A stretch of 64,000 nucleotides of DNA, from contig JACKFH010000004.1 of NCBI GenBank assembly GCA_020632575.1, positions 124,001-188,000 on the forward strand. The letters are read 5' to 3'. The stretch is from Candidatus Omnitrophota bacterium (GTDB lineage Bacteria; Hinthialibacterota; Hinthialibacteria; OLB16). Under the pieces are notes generated by a model. That model worked only from the letters and a program-made list of their open reading frames with translations. It was not told the DNA's origin and did not search any database. The position numbers were made by a program, and so were the translations under genes. Shown one piece after another: positions 34,890-44,758 of this stretch; the stretch's first letter is position 1, and every line of letters begins with the position of its first letter.

Positions 34890-37457
34890 CTAGCGTTTCC
34901 GGTGGAGGTTTAGGCTATCGGATCGCCCTTGGTCCGTGGGTGTGTCAAGTGCTTCTCCGGATTGGACTTCGATTTGTTGAGTCAGGGTGATGGCCTCTCC
35001 TGGTGCGAGGGTCTTCTCGGGGGACTGAAGTTCCATGAAGAAGCGAGACCGCGAGGGTAGCCAGTCGAGGGTGCATGTTTGGACTTCCGTGGTGTCGAAC
35101 TGATGTCGGAGGGAGAGGCCTAGCGTGGAATTGATGGCCAACCAGCCGCCATTGGGACGGTCTTCTCCAAGCAGATGCAGGGCTTCTCTTGACTTTCCCG
35201 TAGCGACAGTCAGGGGGATCGACCGATTCTGACCGCCTAGCGTCGTGAAGGAAGCCGTCACCTGTTCGGTCGGTCCCATCTGGAATTTTGGATTGCAACG
35301 CAAACAAGCGTTTCTCGAGTCCTTGGAGACATTGGTCAGTTTCGAGCGAAGGGTCATTATCGCGGCGGTTTGGGAGAGTTCGACAGTCCGCTCGAACTTC
35401 AGGCCGTTGGGCAGTTCGGCCCACATTCGCGCCTTCCTCCCGGGCGCTTCGATATCGAATTCGTATTCCTGCTGCCACCCGGGGGTGCGCCCGCCTCGTT
35501 CACTGTATTCTTCAATGCCGCCAGATAGGGGATACTCGCGGCCGTCTGGCTGCCCCGGGAGCAGGAATTCCCAATCCTTGTTCTTGTCGAAGATACTGGT
35601 GACGCGCCCTCCCCAGCCCGGAACCAGATCGACTCGCAGGGAATCGTTTTCCAGTCGGATTGCCGGCCATTCTTGCTTCCAGAGCTCCTGTTGCTCGAGA
35701 TGCCAGGAAGGGGGCTTGGGGCCGTACATCTCGAAAATCTGAGTCACTCCATGTCGGTCCGCGACTTCAACGAAGGTTTTCGCCAATTCCTCGGCGCCGG
35801 GTTTGAGTTCGGGTTTATAGGAACCGCTCTCGTAGCGGTAAGAGGGTTTGGTCCATTCCAGTTCGACATGTTGGATCGGCAGACGGGCCACCTTCACCCG
35901 TTCGCGGATCGCGTCGTTGTCGGCCAGCGCCTCCGCCTCGTCGAAGAGCGCCTTGGCTTTCTCGATCATATCTGGCGCGAGATAGGGCATTCTCGGCCCC
36001 GCAACAATCGAGCAGTGAATGCTTTCCCGCTCGACCTTGTCGTGCATCAGCGCGAGGTATTTTTCGAGCGGTTCGGCCGCCCTTCCGTAGTAACCCTCCA
36101 TGAATTCCCGCCGGATCGCGTCGGCGTCGGCGTCAGGATTCCAGAGAAGTTTCGCGATCAGGTAACCGCGAAGCTCGCCCAGTTCGGAACCCGGTCCCGT
36201 GTTCCCCGAGGCGTACACACCGCGCACATGATCTTTGGCGAACAACTGGAAGTTCGGCTGAAGCACGCGCAAGTTGGGATGTGGCATCACGTAGTGTTCG
36301 AAATTGGCGGTGTAATCGAAGATGTACACACGGTCGGTCAGCGCGGCCCAGTCGGCTAGGTCTTTCACGAAGGACCGGTTTAATTCGCAATTTGAGATGG
36401 GATGCGAATAGCAGCACTCGATCCCGCAAACCCATGGAATGACATTGCGATGCGGCTTGAGATTCTTCGGGGGTTTTCTCGTGACTTGATAGGCTAGCGT
36501 GATTAGGGCGGTGTCTGGGAATTCACCTTCGATCCGCGCCGCGACCTGATTGAGGAAGTGGATGAGGAGTCCAGAGGGACTTTCCTCGCGATCGATGATG
36601 GCCTTGCATTCCTCGCATTCGCACCATCCTCCCCAATCCTCCTGTCCCAGGCCGATGAGTTTGGCGCCCGGATTCTCGCGGAGGCGGCGTTTCATTTCTT
36701 CGGCTGCGATCCGGATCACGTCCGAGTTGGTCAGACAGAGTTGCGCATTCTGGTAAACCCGCTTTCCATTTACCAGCGGATAATATTCGGGATGTTGTTC
36801 GAAATAGCGATTGGGAGGAACGACGCTGTGGAAATTGTGGACCCCTCCGACAATTGAAAGCGAGCCCCCGCGCTGTTCGTCAAGCGGAGCGGAATTGACC
36901 TTGTTGCGCGCCGCCCAGTCGGGGTCCGACGCGGAAATCCATCCCACGGCTCGATACTCGAAGCGGGGAATATTCCGAATATTCAGTGAGTCGAACTCAA
37001 TCCTCCCCTGCTTGGGAATTCGACTAACATCAGGGGTGAACCAGCGACACCCCAGAGTGTCTTCGAGGAACGCATACACCGCGTAGAGCGTCCCTCGTTT
37101 CTTCCCACCCGCTAGCAAAAGTCGGTCTCCCTCGGTTCGAATCACATAACCCTCATCTCCGAGACCTTTCCAATCGATGGAAAGATTGAGTTCCTCGACA
37201 CGGCGGCTGTTCCCCACAAGCACCTCGTATTGCTGTCGGGGGTCCCTATCCGTCATGAGGGGCAGTTCGACCCCGGCGATCTCCTTCAGGAAATGCTGCA
37301 ACTCCCTGGCCGCGTGGTCTTCTGAAGGGGAAGCGGATGCGCTGACCACGATCGCGTAGTGGCTCTTCCCGCCTTCGGCCAGGAGCAATGCCTCCGACCT
37401 GATGGGGAAGAATCCTGAAAGTAGACAGAAGGTTGCGACAAGCGGGTATTTGGCCAC
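34890..37457 (-). CDS. secreted DUF4838 protein with mutarotase-like C-terminus
   Basis: 855 residues. Signal peptide about 1-24. Alpha-glucuronidase-like N-terminal domain about 28-165 (GTLYAVYAFLEDTLGCRWFTPD), DUF4838 about 215-480 with GGWCECEECK near 270-279 (paired cysteines) and YIFDYTANFEHY. Beyond about 600 a beta-rich domain of the galactose-mutarotase/DUF4380 type (GWGGRVTSIFDKNKDWEFLL) replaces the jelly-roll of the paralogue at 8449. GTG 37457 is chosen (GGAG seven bases upstream); TTG 37460 is also possible. It is convergent with the sialidase-like pair. Likely extracellular polysaccharide hydrolysis; unproven. Confidence 0.88.
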   Translation of the reverse strand: MAKYPLVATFCLLSGFFPIRSEALLLAEGGKSHYAIVVSASASPSEDHAARELQHFLKEIAGVELPLMTDRDPRQQYEVLVGNSRRVEELNLSIDWKGLGDEGYVIRTEGDRLLLAGGKKRGTLYAVYAFLEDTLGCRWFTPDVSRIPKQGRIEFDSLNIRNIPRFEYRAVGWISASDPDWAARNKVNSAPLDEQRGGSLSIVGGVHNFHSVVPPNRYFEQHPEYYPLVNGKRVYQNAQLCLTNSDVIRIAAEEMKRRLRENPGAKLIGLGQEDWGGWCECEECKAIIDREESPSGLLIHFLNQVAARIEGEFPDTALITLAYQVTRKPPKNLKPHRNVIPWVCGIECCYSHPISNCELNRSFVKDLADWAALTDRVYIFDYTANFEHYVMPHPNLRVLQPNFQLFAKDHVRGVYASGNTGPGSELGELRGYLIAKLLWNPDADADAIRREFMEGYYGRAAEPLEKYLALMHDKVERESIHCSIVAGPRMPYLAPDMIEKAKALFDEAEALADNDAIRERVKVARLPIQHVELEWTKPSYRYESGSYKPELKPGAEELAKTFVEVADRHGVTQIFEMYGPKPPSWHLEQQELWKQEWPAIRLENDSLRVDLVPGWGGRVTSIFDKNKDWEFLLPGQPDGREYPLSGGIEEYSERGGRTPGWQQEYEFDIEAPGRKARMWAELPNGLKFERTVELSQTAAIMTLRSKLTNVSKDSRNACLRCNPKFQMGPTEQVTASFTTLGGQNRSIPLTVATGKSREALHLLGEDRPNGGWLAINSTLGLSLRHQFDTTEVQTCTLDWLPSRSRFFMELQSPEKTLAPGEAITLTQQIEVQSGEALDTPTDQGRSDSLNLHRKR

Positions 37458-37744
37458 CAAACAACTCCAATGATGACGCGTTACTGGCAGAAAAAATCAC
37501 GCCAAAGAAGCTGCATGGTTTTGGAATTCAAAGGACGGGATTACAGCACCACAACGCGGGTTGCTCGCTGCCGGAATGTTGTCAAAAACCAAGCGAGGGC
37601 TACTCTAGGCGAACCAGATTGGGGCTTCAAGCGGCAACCGTTGTATTGCTTGGACATATGGTTTTTGGCCCCAATTCCGTTTTTGGATCCCCGCGCACGG
37701 TCCACCTGCTCAATCGACCGCGCCTCCTTTATCCTTACCCTGTC

Positions 37745-39469
37745 ATGGCCCAGTTTATTCTTGTCGAAAACGCCACCCTCCAGGTTCGCTTTCCCTACAG
37801 CGAAAAGAAAGTGCAAGCCCTGAAACGCTTGCCGGTGCGCAATTGGAACAAGGAGAAGGAGTGTTGGGAGATTCCTGTCTCGCTTCTCAAGGAGGCCTGT
37901 GAAGCCTTAGGGCAGGATTTCGAGACCGTCCCCCGATCCATACGGGACGCTTTCGAACGCGAAAAGAAAGCGGCCATCCGGATCGCGGTCGAAAACTCGA
38001 AATCCAAAATCGAGGGTCCCGATCTCCCCATCGAGGAGATCGATGAGGTCACCAGTTTCTGGGTCGAGGGCGCCGAGTTTTCTCAACTCTACCGGAAAGG
38101 GCGCTGGGACGGGCACAAGCACCTGATGACCAAACGGGGAAATCTAATCATCCCGACAGGCTTGCTCCCTTCGGTCATCGAGGTTCTGAAAAGGGCGGGA
38201 CTCAACCACTCCATCCAAGACAAGCGCAAGAAACCGAAGAAAGCTAAACCTCTGAAAACCCATGGTCATGACCTCCGCGATTACCAACAAGAGGTTTTGA
38301 AATCGACCGCCAAAAAAGAACGCGGCATCCTGCAGCTCGCAACAGGCGCCGGAAAAACCCTCATCGGCGCTCATGTCATCGCCCAGCGCGGTTTGAAATC
38401 CCTCTTCTTTGTCCATACCAAGGATCTTCTCTATCAGGCGATGGGAGTGCTCGAGGAGGTGCTCAATCAACCCATCGGGCAGATCGGAGATGGGAAGGTC
38501 GAGATTCAGGACATTTCGGTCGCCACCATCCAAACCACTGCGCGCGCCCTTCATCTGAAGTTAAGCAAGGAAAAATCGGATGAGGTCCCCCTTTGGGGCG
38601 ATGAGGCGGGAGAGTCTCTCACCGTCTCCGATGAGGAGGCCATCCGCGAAGCGCTCAAGGACGCCCAGATGGTTCTGTTCGATGAGTGCCACCACCTTCC
38701 GGCCGACACGTTTTACGACATTGCGATGAAGATCCCGAACGCCTATTACCGATATGGTCTCTCCGCCACTCCTTGGAGGTCGGACCACTCCGATCTCATG
38801 ATCGAAGCCGCCCTGGGAAAAAAACTCTGCGCGGTCACCTCGACCGATCTGATCGAGCGGGGTTACCTGGTCAAACCAAAGATCACCATGTTCGAGATCC
38901 TCCCCACCGGCCGCCGTCTTCGTCGTCACTTCGCCACTGTCTACAAAAGCGAGGTGGTCGAAAACGAGACTCGCAATCAAATCATTGCCGAGGTCGCTCG
39001 CCATAGTTCTCAGCGCGGACGGTCGGTTCTCATCCTGGTGAACCAGATCCGCCATGGAGAGATCCTGGAGGAGATGATTCCGGAATCCACCTTCATCAGC
39101 GGCAATGACTCCAGCGAGGTTCGACACATTGCACTGCAACGTTTGAGGTCAAAAGCGGATCAGGTTCTCATCGCCACCACACTCGCCGATGAGGGTCTCG
39201 ATCTCCCCTCTCTCGATGTTCTCATCCTCGCGGGGGCCGGACGCAGCGAAACTCGCGCCCTTCAGAGGGTTGGCCGAGTGCTTCGTCCCCATCCCGATAA
39301 AACCACGGCAACGATTGTCGATTTCTGGGACCAGACCCTCTACCTCCAGGAGCACAGCAAGGCCCGCTATGAGATCTATTCCACCGAACCCGGGTTCGAT
39401 GTGGAGATCCGACCCCCGAAAACCCAAGGCCCCAAAACCCCTCGACAGCGAATCCTCTCGGAAAATTGA
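37745..39469 (+). CDS. UvsW-like superfamily 2 DNA helicase
   Basis: 574-residue SF2 helicase. The N-terminus (about 1-60) looks like the HARP/SMARCAL1-type fold (RLPVRNWNKEKECWEIP), and RKGRWDGHKHLM plus IIPTGLL resemble the phage UvsW family N-terminal DNA-binding domain. Walker A is ATGAGKT near 199-205, DECHH near 313-317, SATPWR after it, and motif VI QRVGRVLRP near 507-515. It probably remodels branched DNA during repair or recombination. The ATG at 37745 lacks a clear ribosome site. The last codons overlap the next gene's TTG start as TTGA. Confidence 0.85.
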   Translation: MAQFILVENATLQVRFPYSEKKVQALKRLPVRNWNKEKECWEIPVSLLKEACEALGQDFETVPRSIRDAFEREKKAAIRIAVENSKSKIEGPDLPIEEIDEVTSFWVEGAEFSQLYRKGRWDGHKHLMTKRGNLIIPTGLLPSVIEVLKRAGLNHSIQDKRKKPKKAKPLKTHGHDLRDYQQEVLKSTAKKERGILQLATGAGKTLIGAHVIAQRGLKSLFFVHTKDLLYQAMGVLEEVLNQPIGQIGDGKVEIQDISVATIQTTARALHLKLSKEKSDEVPLWGDEAGESLTVSDEEAIREALKDAQMVLFDECHHLPADTFYDIAMKIPNAYYRYGLSATPWRSDHSDLMIEAALGKKLCAVTSTDLIERGYLVKPKITMFEILPTGRRLRRHFATVYKSEVVENETRNQIIAEVARHSSQRGRSVLILVNQIRHGEILEEMIPESTFISGNDSSEVRHIALQRLRSKADQVLIATTLADEGLDLPSLDVLILAGAGRSETRALQRVGRVLRPHPDKTTATIVDFWDQTLYLQEHSKARYEIYSTEPGFDVEIRPPKTQGPKTPRQRILSEN

Positions 39470-40659
39470 AACTCCAGGCGATCTCCCTCTTTCTCATCAG
39501 CGGCCTCTTTTTCACCCTCTTTCACCCCGGCCACCCGATGACAGTCGATAGCGCCGCCACCTTGCAGACTGTCAGGGCGTTGGCCCGAGGACATCTCCAC
39601 ATTCCCGAAATGATGGTGACCCGTCCGGGAAGGGAAGGGAGGCACTACAGTTATTACGGACCGCTTCTCCCGGTCCTGTCTTTGCCCGGTTACTTTCTCG
39701 GTTCTCAGTTCGACAACCCTCCTCCACCCCCTGGCGCCGCCGAGGTCGGGTGGGGGGACTGGATGGCGATGAATACGAACCAATGGATTTCGGCCGGAAT
39801 CCTGGTTCTACTATTTCTCACGGGACTCGAGGTGGGTCTTCATTGGAAACTTGCCTATGCCACCGCGATTGCCTGCGGTGTGAGCACCCTCATTTTTCCC
39901 TATGCTCGAGACTACTTTTCCCAGCCTCTTTGCGCCCTTCTGATGGTGGTGGTCGTATATGGGATCCTTCGGTTCGATGGTGAACGAAAAAGAGGGTTCC
40001 TCTATGGGGCCGCCATATCGGCGGCACTCCTCCCCTGGGCACGGATGGATATGGGAATCGTTTTTGTCGGTTTGGTCCTATGGATCGTGCTCATGCGGGG
40101 AAAATCAACCTCCAATCGAGGCTCCGACCTTTTGGTCGTTTCAATCCCCTTTTTGATATCGGTCTCGCTCCTCTTCGTGTTCGACTGGTGGCGATGGGGG
40201 AGATGGACAGGTTCTCCTTATGGCGACCACAGTTTCGGCGTTCCATTGATGGACTCGATTCCCCGGTTCTTCATCAGCCGGGAGCTCAGCCTCTTTTTGT
40301 ACAACCCTCTCCTTATTTTGAGCGCCTACTTCCTCATTCAAAATTGGAAAGAATGGAAATGGATCTGGATCCCCATCCTGGTCATGGATCTTTTGTATCT
40401 GATTGTCATCGGGAAATTCCGGGACTTCCATGGCGGCGTCTGCCCTGGACCCCGATACTTCCTATCTCTCGTTCCACTCAACTTGATTCCTTTGTTCCTC
40501 GGGCTGAATCAGGAACGCAACCGGAATGCTCGGGTGGCGGCGACTGTCCTCTTGCTTGTCATGGTTGGGATCTTGATCAACGGTTACGAGGCGGTGGTCG
40601 ACTATACAACCGCCCCCCCGGCGTGGGACTATTGGGTCGGATGGTTGACCGCTGACTAA
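39466..40659 (+). CDS. GT-C-type polytopic membrane protein
   Basis: 397 residues, about nine to ten membrane helices, and an early acidic loop HPGHPMTVDSAATLQTVRAL like the first luminal Asp loop of lipid-linked-sugar glycosyltransferases (GT39/GT83 style). FHGGVCPGPRYFLSLVP near 325-341 is a second conserved-looking loop. It starts with TTG 39466 inside the helicase stop (TTGA overlap), so translation is probably coupled. Likely transfers a sugar from a polyprenyl phosphate donor at the outer face of the membrane; acceptor unknown. Confidence 0.7.
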   Translation: MKLQAISLFLISGLFFTLFHPGHPMTVDSAATLQTVRALARGHLHIPEMMVTRPGREGRHYSYYGPLLPVLSLPGYFLGSQFDNPPPPPGAAEVGWGDWMAMNTNQWISAGILVLLFLTGLEVGLHWKLAYATAIACGVSTLIFPYARDYFSQPLCALLMVVVVYGILRFDGERKRGFLYGAAISAALLPWARMDMGIVFVGLVLWIVLMRGKSTSNRGSDLLVVSIPFLISVSLLFVFDWWRWGRWTGSPYGDHSFGVPLMDSIPRFFISRELSLFLYNPLLILSAYFLIQNWKEWKWIWIPILVMDLLYLIVIGKFRDFHGGVCPGPRYFLSLVPLNLIPLFLGLNQERNRNARVAATVLLLVMVGILINGYEAVVDYTTAPPAWDYWVGWLTAD

Positions 40660-40675
40660 TTGAACCTTTCTTCCT

Positions 40676-42280
40676 ATGACAACCGAACCTGAGCCGACAC
40701 CGCCCCCCGAACCCGAAAAAAAAGAGACCAAATGGGTCACCTACCTCGCGGTCATTCTGATTGCGGCGTTCGTTCTCCGTTACGCCTACGTCCTTCAGAT
40801 CGAGACACCGCCCTTTTCGGACATGGCCGATTACGAAACCATGGCCCTCAACCTCCTCGATGGCCAAGGGTTGGTGATGAACACCCCCCACATGGTCTAC
40901 AAAGCCTATCGCCCGCCTCTCTATCCCTTGTTCATCGCCGCGAGCTACAAACTCTTCGGGCCCGAGCCGGAGACGGTCCGGATGATTCAAGTTTTCCTGA
41001 GCACCCTCACTGTTTTGTTTGTCTTCCTCATGACCCGGGAGATCATTTGGGGATTCAATCCGGATCGACAGAGAAAGAAAGAATCGAAAGCGGCCAATGG
41101 CATCGCACTGATCGCCGCCGCCTTCTTCGCCTTGGAGGAGAGTTCCATTTTCCTGGTGGGGCAGCTTCTCTCCGAGACCCTTTTTGTCTTCCTTCTGGTC
41201 CTTTTCGCCTACCTGATCTTGAGGGGTTCTCGGAAGCCCGGACTGGGAGTGGCGACGCTACTTGGCATTTTGGGCGGGTTTCTGATTCTAACACGCCCGC
41301 TTTCAGGTCCACTTTTTCTCTTCGGCGTTTACTGGTTCTTCATGCGATCCAGAAAATACCACGCTCCTCCTCCCAAAAGTTGGAAGGAGTTTTCCATCTT
41401 CGACTCCCCTTACGCTCCACCCATTATCATGGTGGTCTACGCCGCGGTCATTGTGATGTGTTGGGGCATCCGCAATCAGGCGGTCCTTGGAGAGTTCGTG
41501 CCGGTGAGCACCAATGGGGGAGTCAATTTCTATCTGGGACACCACGAGGGCTTTGGATACCACTCCTTCGGGCGGAAGGAAGACATCCGGCGAGCCCTTC
41601 GCGCACAAGGAATCGATGACGAGGTGACCGAAAGCAAGATCTTCACTCAGGCCGGACTCGAGTTCATCCACGACCATCCCGGAGAAGATTTGAGAAACAC
41701 GTTCAAAAAACTCGACTACCTCTACCTCGAACCGGCGGATGTGTCCTCCCTGTTTCAACCATGGAAATGGTGGAGTTACCTCGATTCCCCCTATCGACCC
41801 TGGCCCTGGGAGACCAATGATCGCGAACTTCGGTTCTGGCCGGTGAAGGACGAACAGGGAAACCCAATCCTTCCCACCTATCAGCGATGGTTCTGGCGGG
41901 AGGGACGCGTTCCCCTCGTTTTTTGGGGATGGCCCATGATCATCCTGACTGTTTTTGGGTTCTTCGTTGGGATGGGGAGGCTTCGGAAACTCTCTTTCCC
42001 GTTTGGTCTGGTCTTCGTCTACACCCTATGCCTGCTGTTCTTCTTCACCAACGCCCGTTTTCGCGCCCCCATCATTCCTTTTCTTTATATCTTTGCGGCG
42101 GTCGGAGTTGGGAAACTCATCTGGGGATTGCCGGAGGAAACCGGTGAACCTCCGAAGAAAGAGGAGGAATTGCCCGCGGAAGAAGACATAAAATCCGAAG
42201 TCTCGGATACGGAGCCTGAGGAAACGGACTATGAATCCGCTCCTCCGGGATCAAACGCTGAAGGATCCTCGCAAACCTGA
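40676..42280 (+). CDS. glycosyltransferase family 39-like membrane protein
   Basis: 534 residues. A proline/glutamate-rich cytoplasmic N-terminus (1-19) is followed by about ten membrane helices. FSDMADYETMALNLLDGQGL near 49-68 is the ArnT/PMT-like first periplasmic loop carrying the catalytic-type Asp, and YRPPLYPLFIAASYKLFGPE follows, typical of the family. The C-terminus is a long acidic tail (about 490-534). It is 16 bp after the previous GT-C gene. It probably uses a polyprenyl-phosphate sugar donor to modify a lipid, polysaccharide or protein. Confidence 0.83.
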   Translation: MTTEPEPTPPPEPEKKETKWVTYLAVILIAAFVLRYAYVLQIETPPFSDMADYETMALNLLDGQGLVMNTPHMVYKAYRPPLYPLFIAASYKLFGPEPETVRMIQVFLSTLTVLFVFLMTREIIWGFNPDRQRKKESKAANGIALIAAAFFALEESSIFLVGQLLSETLFVFLLVLFAYLILRGSRKPGLGVATLLGILGGFLILTRPLSGPLFLFGVYWFFMRSRKYHAPPPKSWKEFSIFDSPYAPPIIMVVYAAVIVMCWGIRNQAVLGEFVPVSTNGGVNFYLGHHEGFGYHSFGRKEDIRRALRAQGIDDEVTESKIFTQAGLEFIHDHPGEDLRNTFKKLDYLYLEPADVSSLFQPWKWWSYLDSPYRPWPWETNDRELRFWPVKDEQGNPILPTYQRWFWREGRVPLVFWGWPMIILTVFGFFVGMGRLRKLSFPFGLVFVYTLCLLFFFTNARFRAPIIPFLYIFAAVGVGKLIWGLPEETGEPPKKEEELPAEEDIKSEVSDTEPEETDYESAPPGSNAEGSSQT

Positions 42281-42323
42281 AATTCGATAATGCTATTGAA
42301 CTCGGCCCCGAAGCGACCAGGGT

Positions 42324-42869
42324 TCAACTCACTTGAGAAGGGGCGAACTCTTTATTGTAACGATCGATTCCTGCTTCGATGGTTTCCCGAGCCTGCTCGG
42401 GTCCGAAGAAGTCCTGAACCAACACCTGCTTGTGCTCGAGTTTCTTGTAGTCCTCGAAGAAACGGCGCAGTTCGGATAGACGGTGCAGGGGAAGCTCCTG
42501 GATATGGGCGAAGGAACGGTACTCCGGATCGTCCAAGTGGACACTGATGATTTTCTCGTCGTTCTGTCCCTGGTCGAGCATCGCCATCATGCCAATCGGA
42601 CGGACTCTCAAGATGGAGAGGTTGTCCACCGGTTCTTGCATAAGGATCAAGACATCCAGGGGATCGTCATCATCGCCCAGAGTCCGCGGGATGAATCCGT
42701 AGTTGGCGGGGTACACCACGGAGGAGTAAAGGATCCGGTCGACCTTGAGCATCCCCAGATCCTTGTCCAACTCGTATTTGACTTTGCTCCCCTTCGCGAT
42801 TTCGACAATCGCAATGATCTCGTTGGGAGAGTTGTCTCCAATTGGGACATCATGCCAGGGATGAACCAT
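42324..42869 (-). CDS. ppa: inorganic pyrophosphatase
   Basis: 181-residue family I soluble pyrophosphatase that hydrolyses PPi to phosphate and pulls biosynthetic reactions forward. KVKYELDKDLGMLKVDR (29-45), YPANYGFIPRTLGDDDDPLD (53-72) with the metal-binding acidic cluster, and the later HLDDPEY are diagnostic. ATG 42869 is supported by GAGGAGG eight bases upstream; a longer frame to 42947 is rejected. Monocistronic, convergent with the GT39 gene. Confidence 0.96.
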   Translation of the reverse strand: MVHPWHDVPIGDNSPNEIIAIVEIAKGSKVKYELDKDLGMLKVDRILYSSVVYPANYGFIPRTLGDDDDPLDVLILMQEPVDNLSILRVRPIGMMAMLDQGQNDEKIISVHLDDPEYRSFAHIQELPLHRLSELRRFFEDYKKLEHKQVLVQDFFGPEQARETIEAGIDRYNKEFAPSQVS

Positions 42870-42965
42870 GTTTGCCGCCTCCTCTGCCGCCCGCCATCGA
42901 TTCCTTTCAACATACACGAAAGGAAAAACGATGGTTAGCGGGTTCACCGTGAATTGATTTGACCC

Positions 42966-42995
42966 TAAAAAAGGGGACCGCTCTCGATCCCCTTT
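42966..42995 (-). terminator. intrinsic terminator of the DUF3300-like gene
   Basis: On the minus strand an 8-bp stem AAAGGGGA/TCCCCTTT with a 10-nt loop is followed by a run of T. It lies 21 bp past the DUF3300-like gene stop. Confidence 0.8.
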
Positions 42996-43015
42996 CCAAT
43001 CTCCGAATTTGCTAT

Positions 43016-44758
43016 TTAGCGCCTTCCCCCGCGACCACCGCCTCGGTTCGACGGCTGAAAGCCTCCGGCGCTATTCCCTTGAAAGCCACTATAAGATTTC
43101 CTGCCGCTACGGTTGGGCCCCTGAAATCCTGTCCCCTGCCTTTTGCCGGAATGGTTCGGTCCTTGAAAACCGCCGATATCGGGTTCAAAGGTTTCAAAAG
43201 CGAATTGCTGATGTTTCAGGCCGCGGTCAATCGCGGTTCCAAGGCTCTGGCTATTGAGGGACCGTCCCGAGAAAGCTTCCTTGCTCTTGAGAGCCTCTCC
43301 GCTTCTACGGTACTTACTTCCGCTCGACTTGGCGTTTCCATTTTTTTCGGGACTGAAATGATCCCAGGTTTGCTCGGTCGGTTTGTGGAAAGAACGACTG
43401 GCTTGTGTCATCTGTCCTCCCCGATTTTCGATTTCCGAGCGCCGACTCGAGTTCGAGGTTTCAGTCCATCTGGGTGTATAGGAGGAACTCGAACGAAAAC
43501 TGGAAGCCGAGTTCGCCGCGGGAGGCTCCCAATTTGCAGGGTCCTTGAGTGAAGTCGATCCCTTCTGCTTTTGCCCGGAGCTCTTTGCGGTTTCCCCGTT
43601 CTGATTGCCCCACTCGACCGTTTCCCCACTTGGTCCGGTGGCCGAACCGCCTCGGTCCACTTCGACTCCGTCCTCCCCTTTGGTCACCGAGGAACTGCTG
43701 TCGTATTCGGCGCTTCGGCCATCATTGGTCTCGACCGACCCGGACCGTTCACGCGAAAACCCATCCTCGGTCTTTTGGAGGGATTGGTCTTTTTCGTATT
43801 GGAACCCCTGACCGTTCGTGGCTTGGACATTTCCCTCCACCGACCGATCGAAAGAATTTTCATCCCAGGACCCGTCCGATTCGCGGTGAGCAATGACTCC
43901 CTCTCCATTGTCATTAACAGCCCCCACCGTGGCCCCGGTGCTGAAATCACCATCCTCGGTGTCGACTTGAGCGTGACCGACTCCACCCACCGCAACGGTT
44001 CCATTCTGGGTTTCAACCACCGCGGCCCCGCCTTTCGCGGCATAGATGTCGCCATCTTCGGTCACCACCACTCCGCCGCCACCGACCGCAGCGTTCCCAT
44101 TTGCGTAATAAGCGGTGACTCCGACCGGATACGCGACCGCCGTGGCGGGATAGACATACACCATTCCCGGATCGTTCGGATCCTCCACATAAACGGAGCC
44201 TGCGGCGGAGAGGTCGACCACCACGTCGTCTTCATCGTTCTCAGTCTCGCCAGCCGAATCGATGGCAACCACTGGCGGAGTCCCGTCCGCAATCATCGCT
44301 TCCGCTACTGAAATCCCAGATTCCTCATGGTATTGCGCGCGCAAATCATCGATCAATTTCCAGGTGTGAGCCAGGTTCTTCTCGGCCATCTCGCCGATAA
44401 TCCGAACCGCGGCGGGATGGTCTTTCATTTTTTGAATGATCTCCGGATGAACCGAAAGCAACTCCATTGCTTGGTTGTACTCCTCATTGGTGGAATCGGT
44501 TCCCTTTTCCAATGTGTCCGGGGCTTGGGCCACTTCAAAGATGGCCGCAATCACCTCATCCGGGTAGAAGGCAATCCCGCTCAACAGTGACATCCGGAGA
44601 CTGTTGAAAAAACTGCTTTCGTTGGTCCGGTCGATCACTCGCTCGCGCAGCTCTCGAATTGATTGGATCCGATTCTGACTCCAGGTGGGTTGGGCGGTGA
44701 GGATGAGTAGGGCGATGAAGGCAAGAGTCGAAACAGCGCGGTTGGTTGTTTTGGTCAT
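43016..44758 (-). CDS. secreted DUF3300-like protein with repeat-rich C-terminus
   Basis: 580 residues. Signal peptide about 1-27. Residues about 45-190 resemble DUF3300: LLSGIAFYPDEVIAAIFEVAQAP, then helices with HPEIIQKMKDHPAAVRIIGE. A low-complexity middle (about 190-440) is rich in Gly, Ser, Glu and Asp with beta-like repeats around VTEDGDIYAAKGGAAVVETQ. The last 55 residues carry repeated GFQGPN(H/R)SG(K/R) units and a basic GGGRGGRR end. Likely periplasmic or surface-located; role unknown. A promoter and a terminator flank it. Confidence 0.72.
   Translation of the reverse strand: MTKTTNRAVSTLAFIALLILTAQPTWSQNRIQSIRELRERVIDRTNESSFFNSLRMSLLSGIAFYPDEVIAAIFEVAQAPDTLEKGTDSTNEEYNQAMELLSVHPEIIQKMKDHPAAVRIIGEMAEKNLAHTWKLIDDLRAQYHEESGISVAEAMIADGTPPVVAIDSAGETENDEDDVVVDLSAAGSVYVEDPNDPGMVYVYPATAVAYPVGVTAYYANGNAAVGGGGVVVTEDGDIYAAKGGAAVVETQNGTVAVGGVGHAQVDTEDGDFSTGATVGAVNDNGEGVIAHRESDGSWDENSFDRSVEGNVQATNGQGFQYEKDQSLQKTEDGFSRERSGSVETNDGRSAEYDSSSSVTKGEDGVEVDRGGSATGPSGETVEWGNQNGETAKSSGQKQKGSTSLKDPANWEPPAANSASSFRSSSSYTPRWTETSNSSRRSEIENRGGQMTQASRSFHKPTEQTWDHFSPEKNGNAKSSGSKYRRSGEALKSKEAFSGRSLNSQSLGTAIDRGLKHQQFAFETFEPDIGGFQGPNHSGKRQGTGFQGPNRSGRKSYSGFQGNSAGGFQPSNRGGGRGGRR

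Noticed and set aside
43320..44311. Long plus-strand frames opposite the DUF3300-like gene
   Set aside because: Shadows produced by the low-complexity coding sequence.
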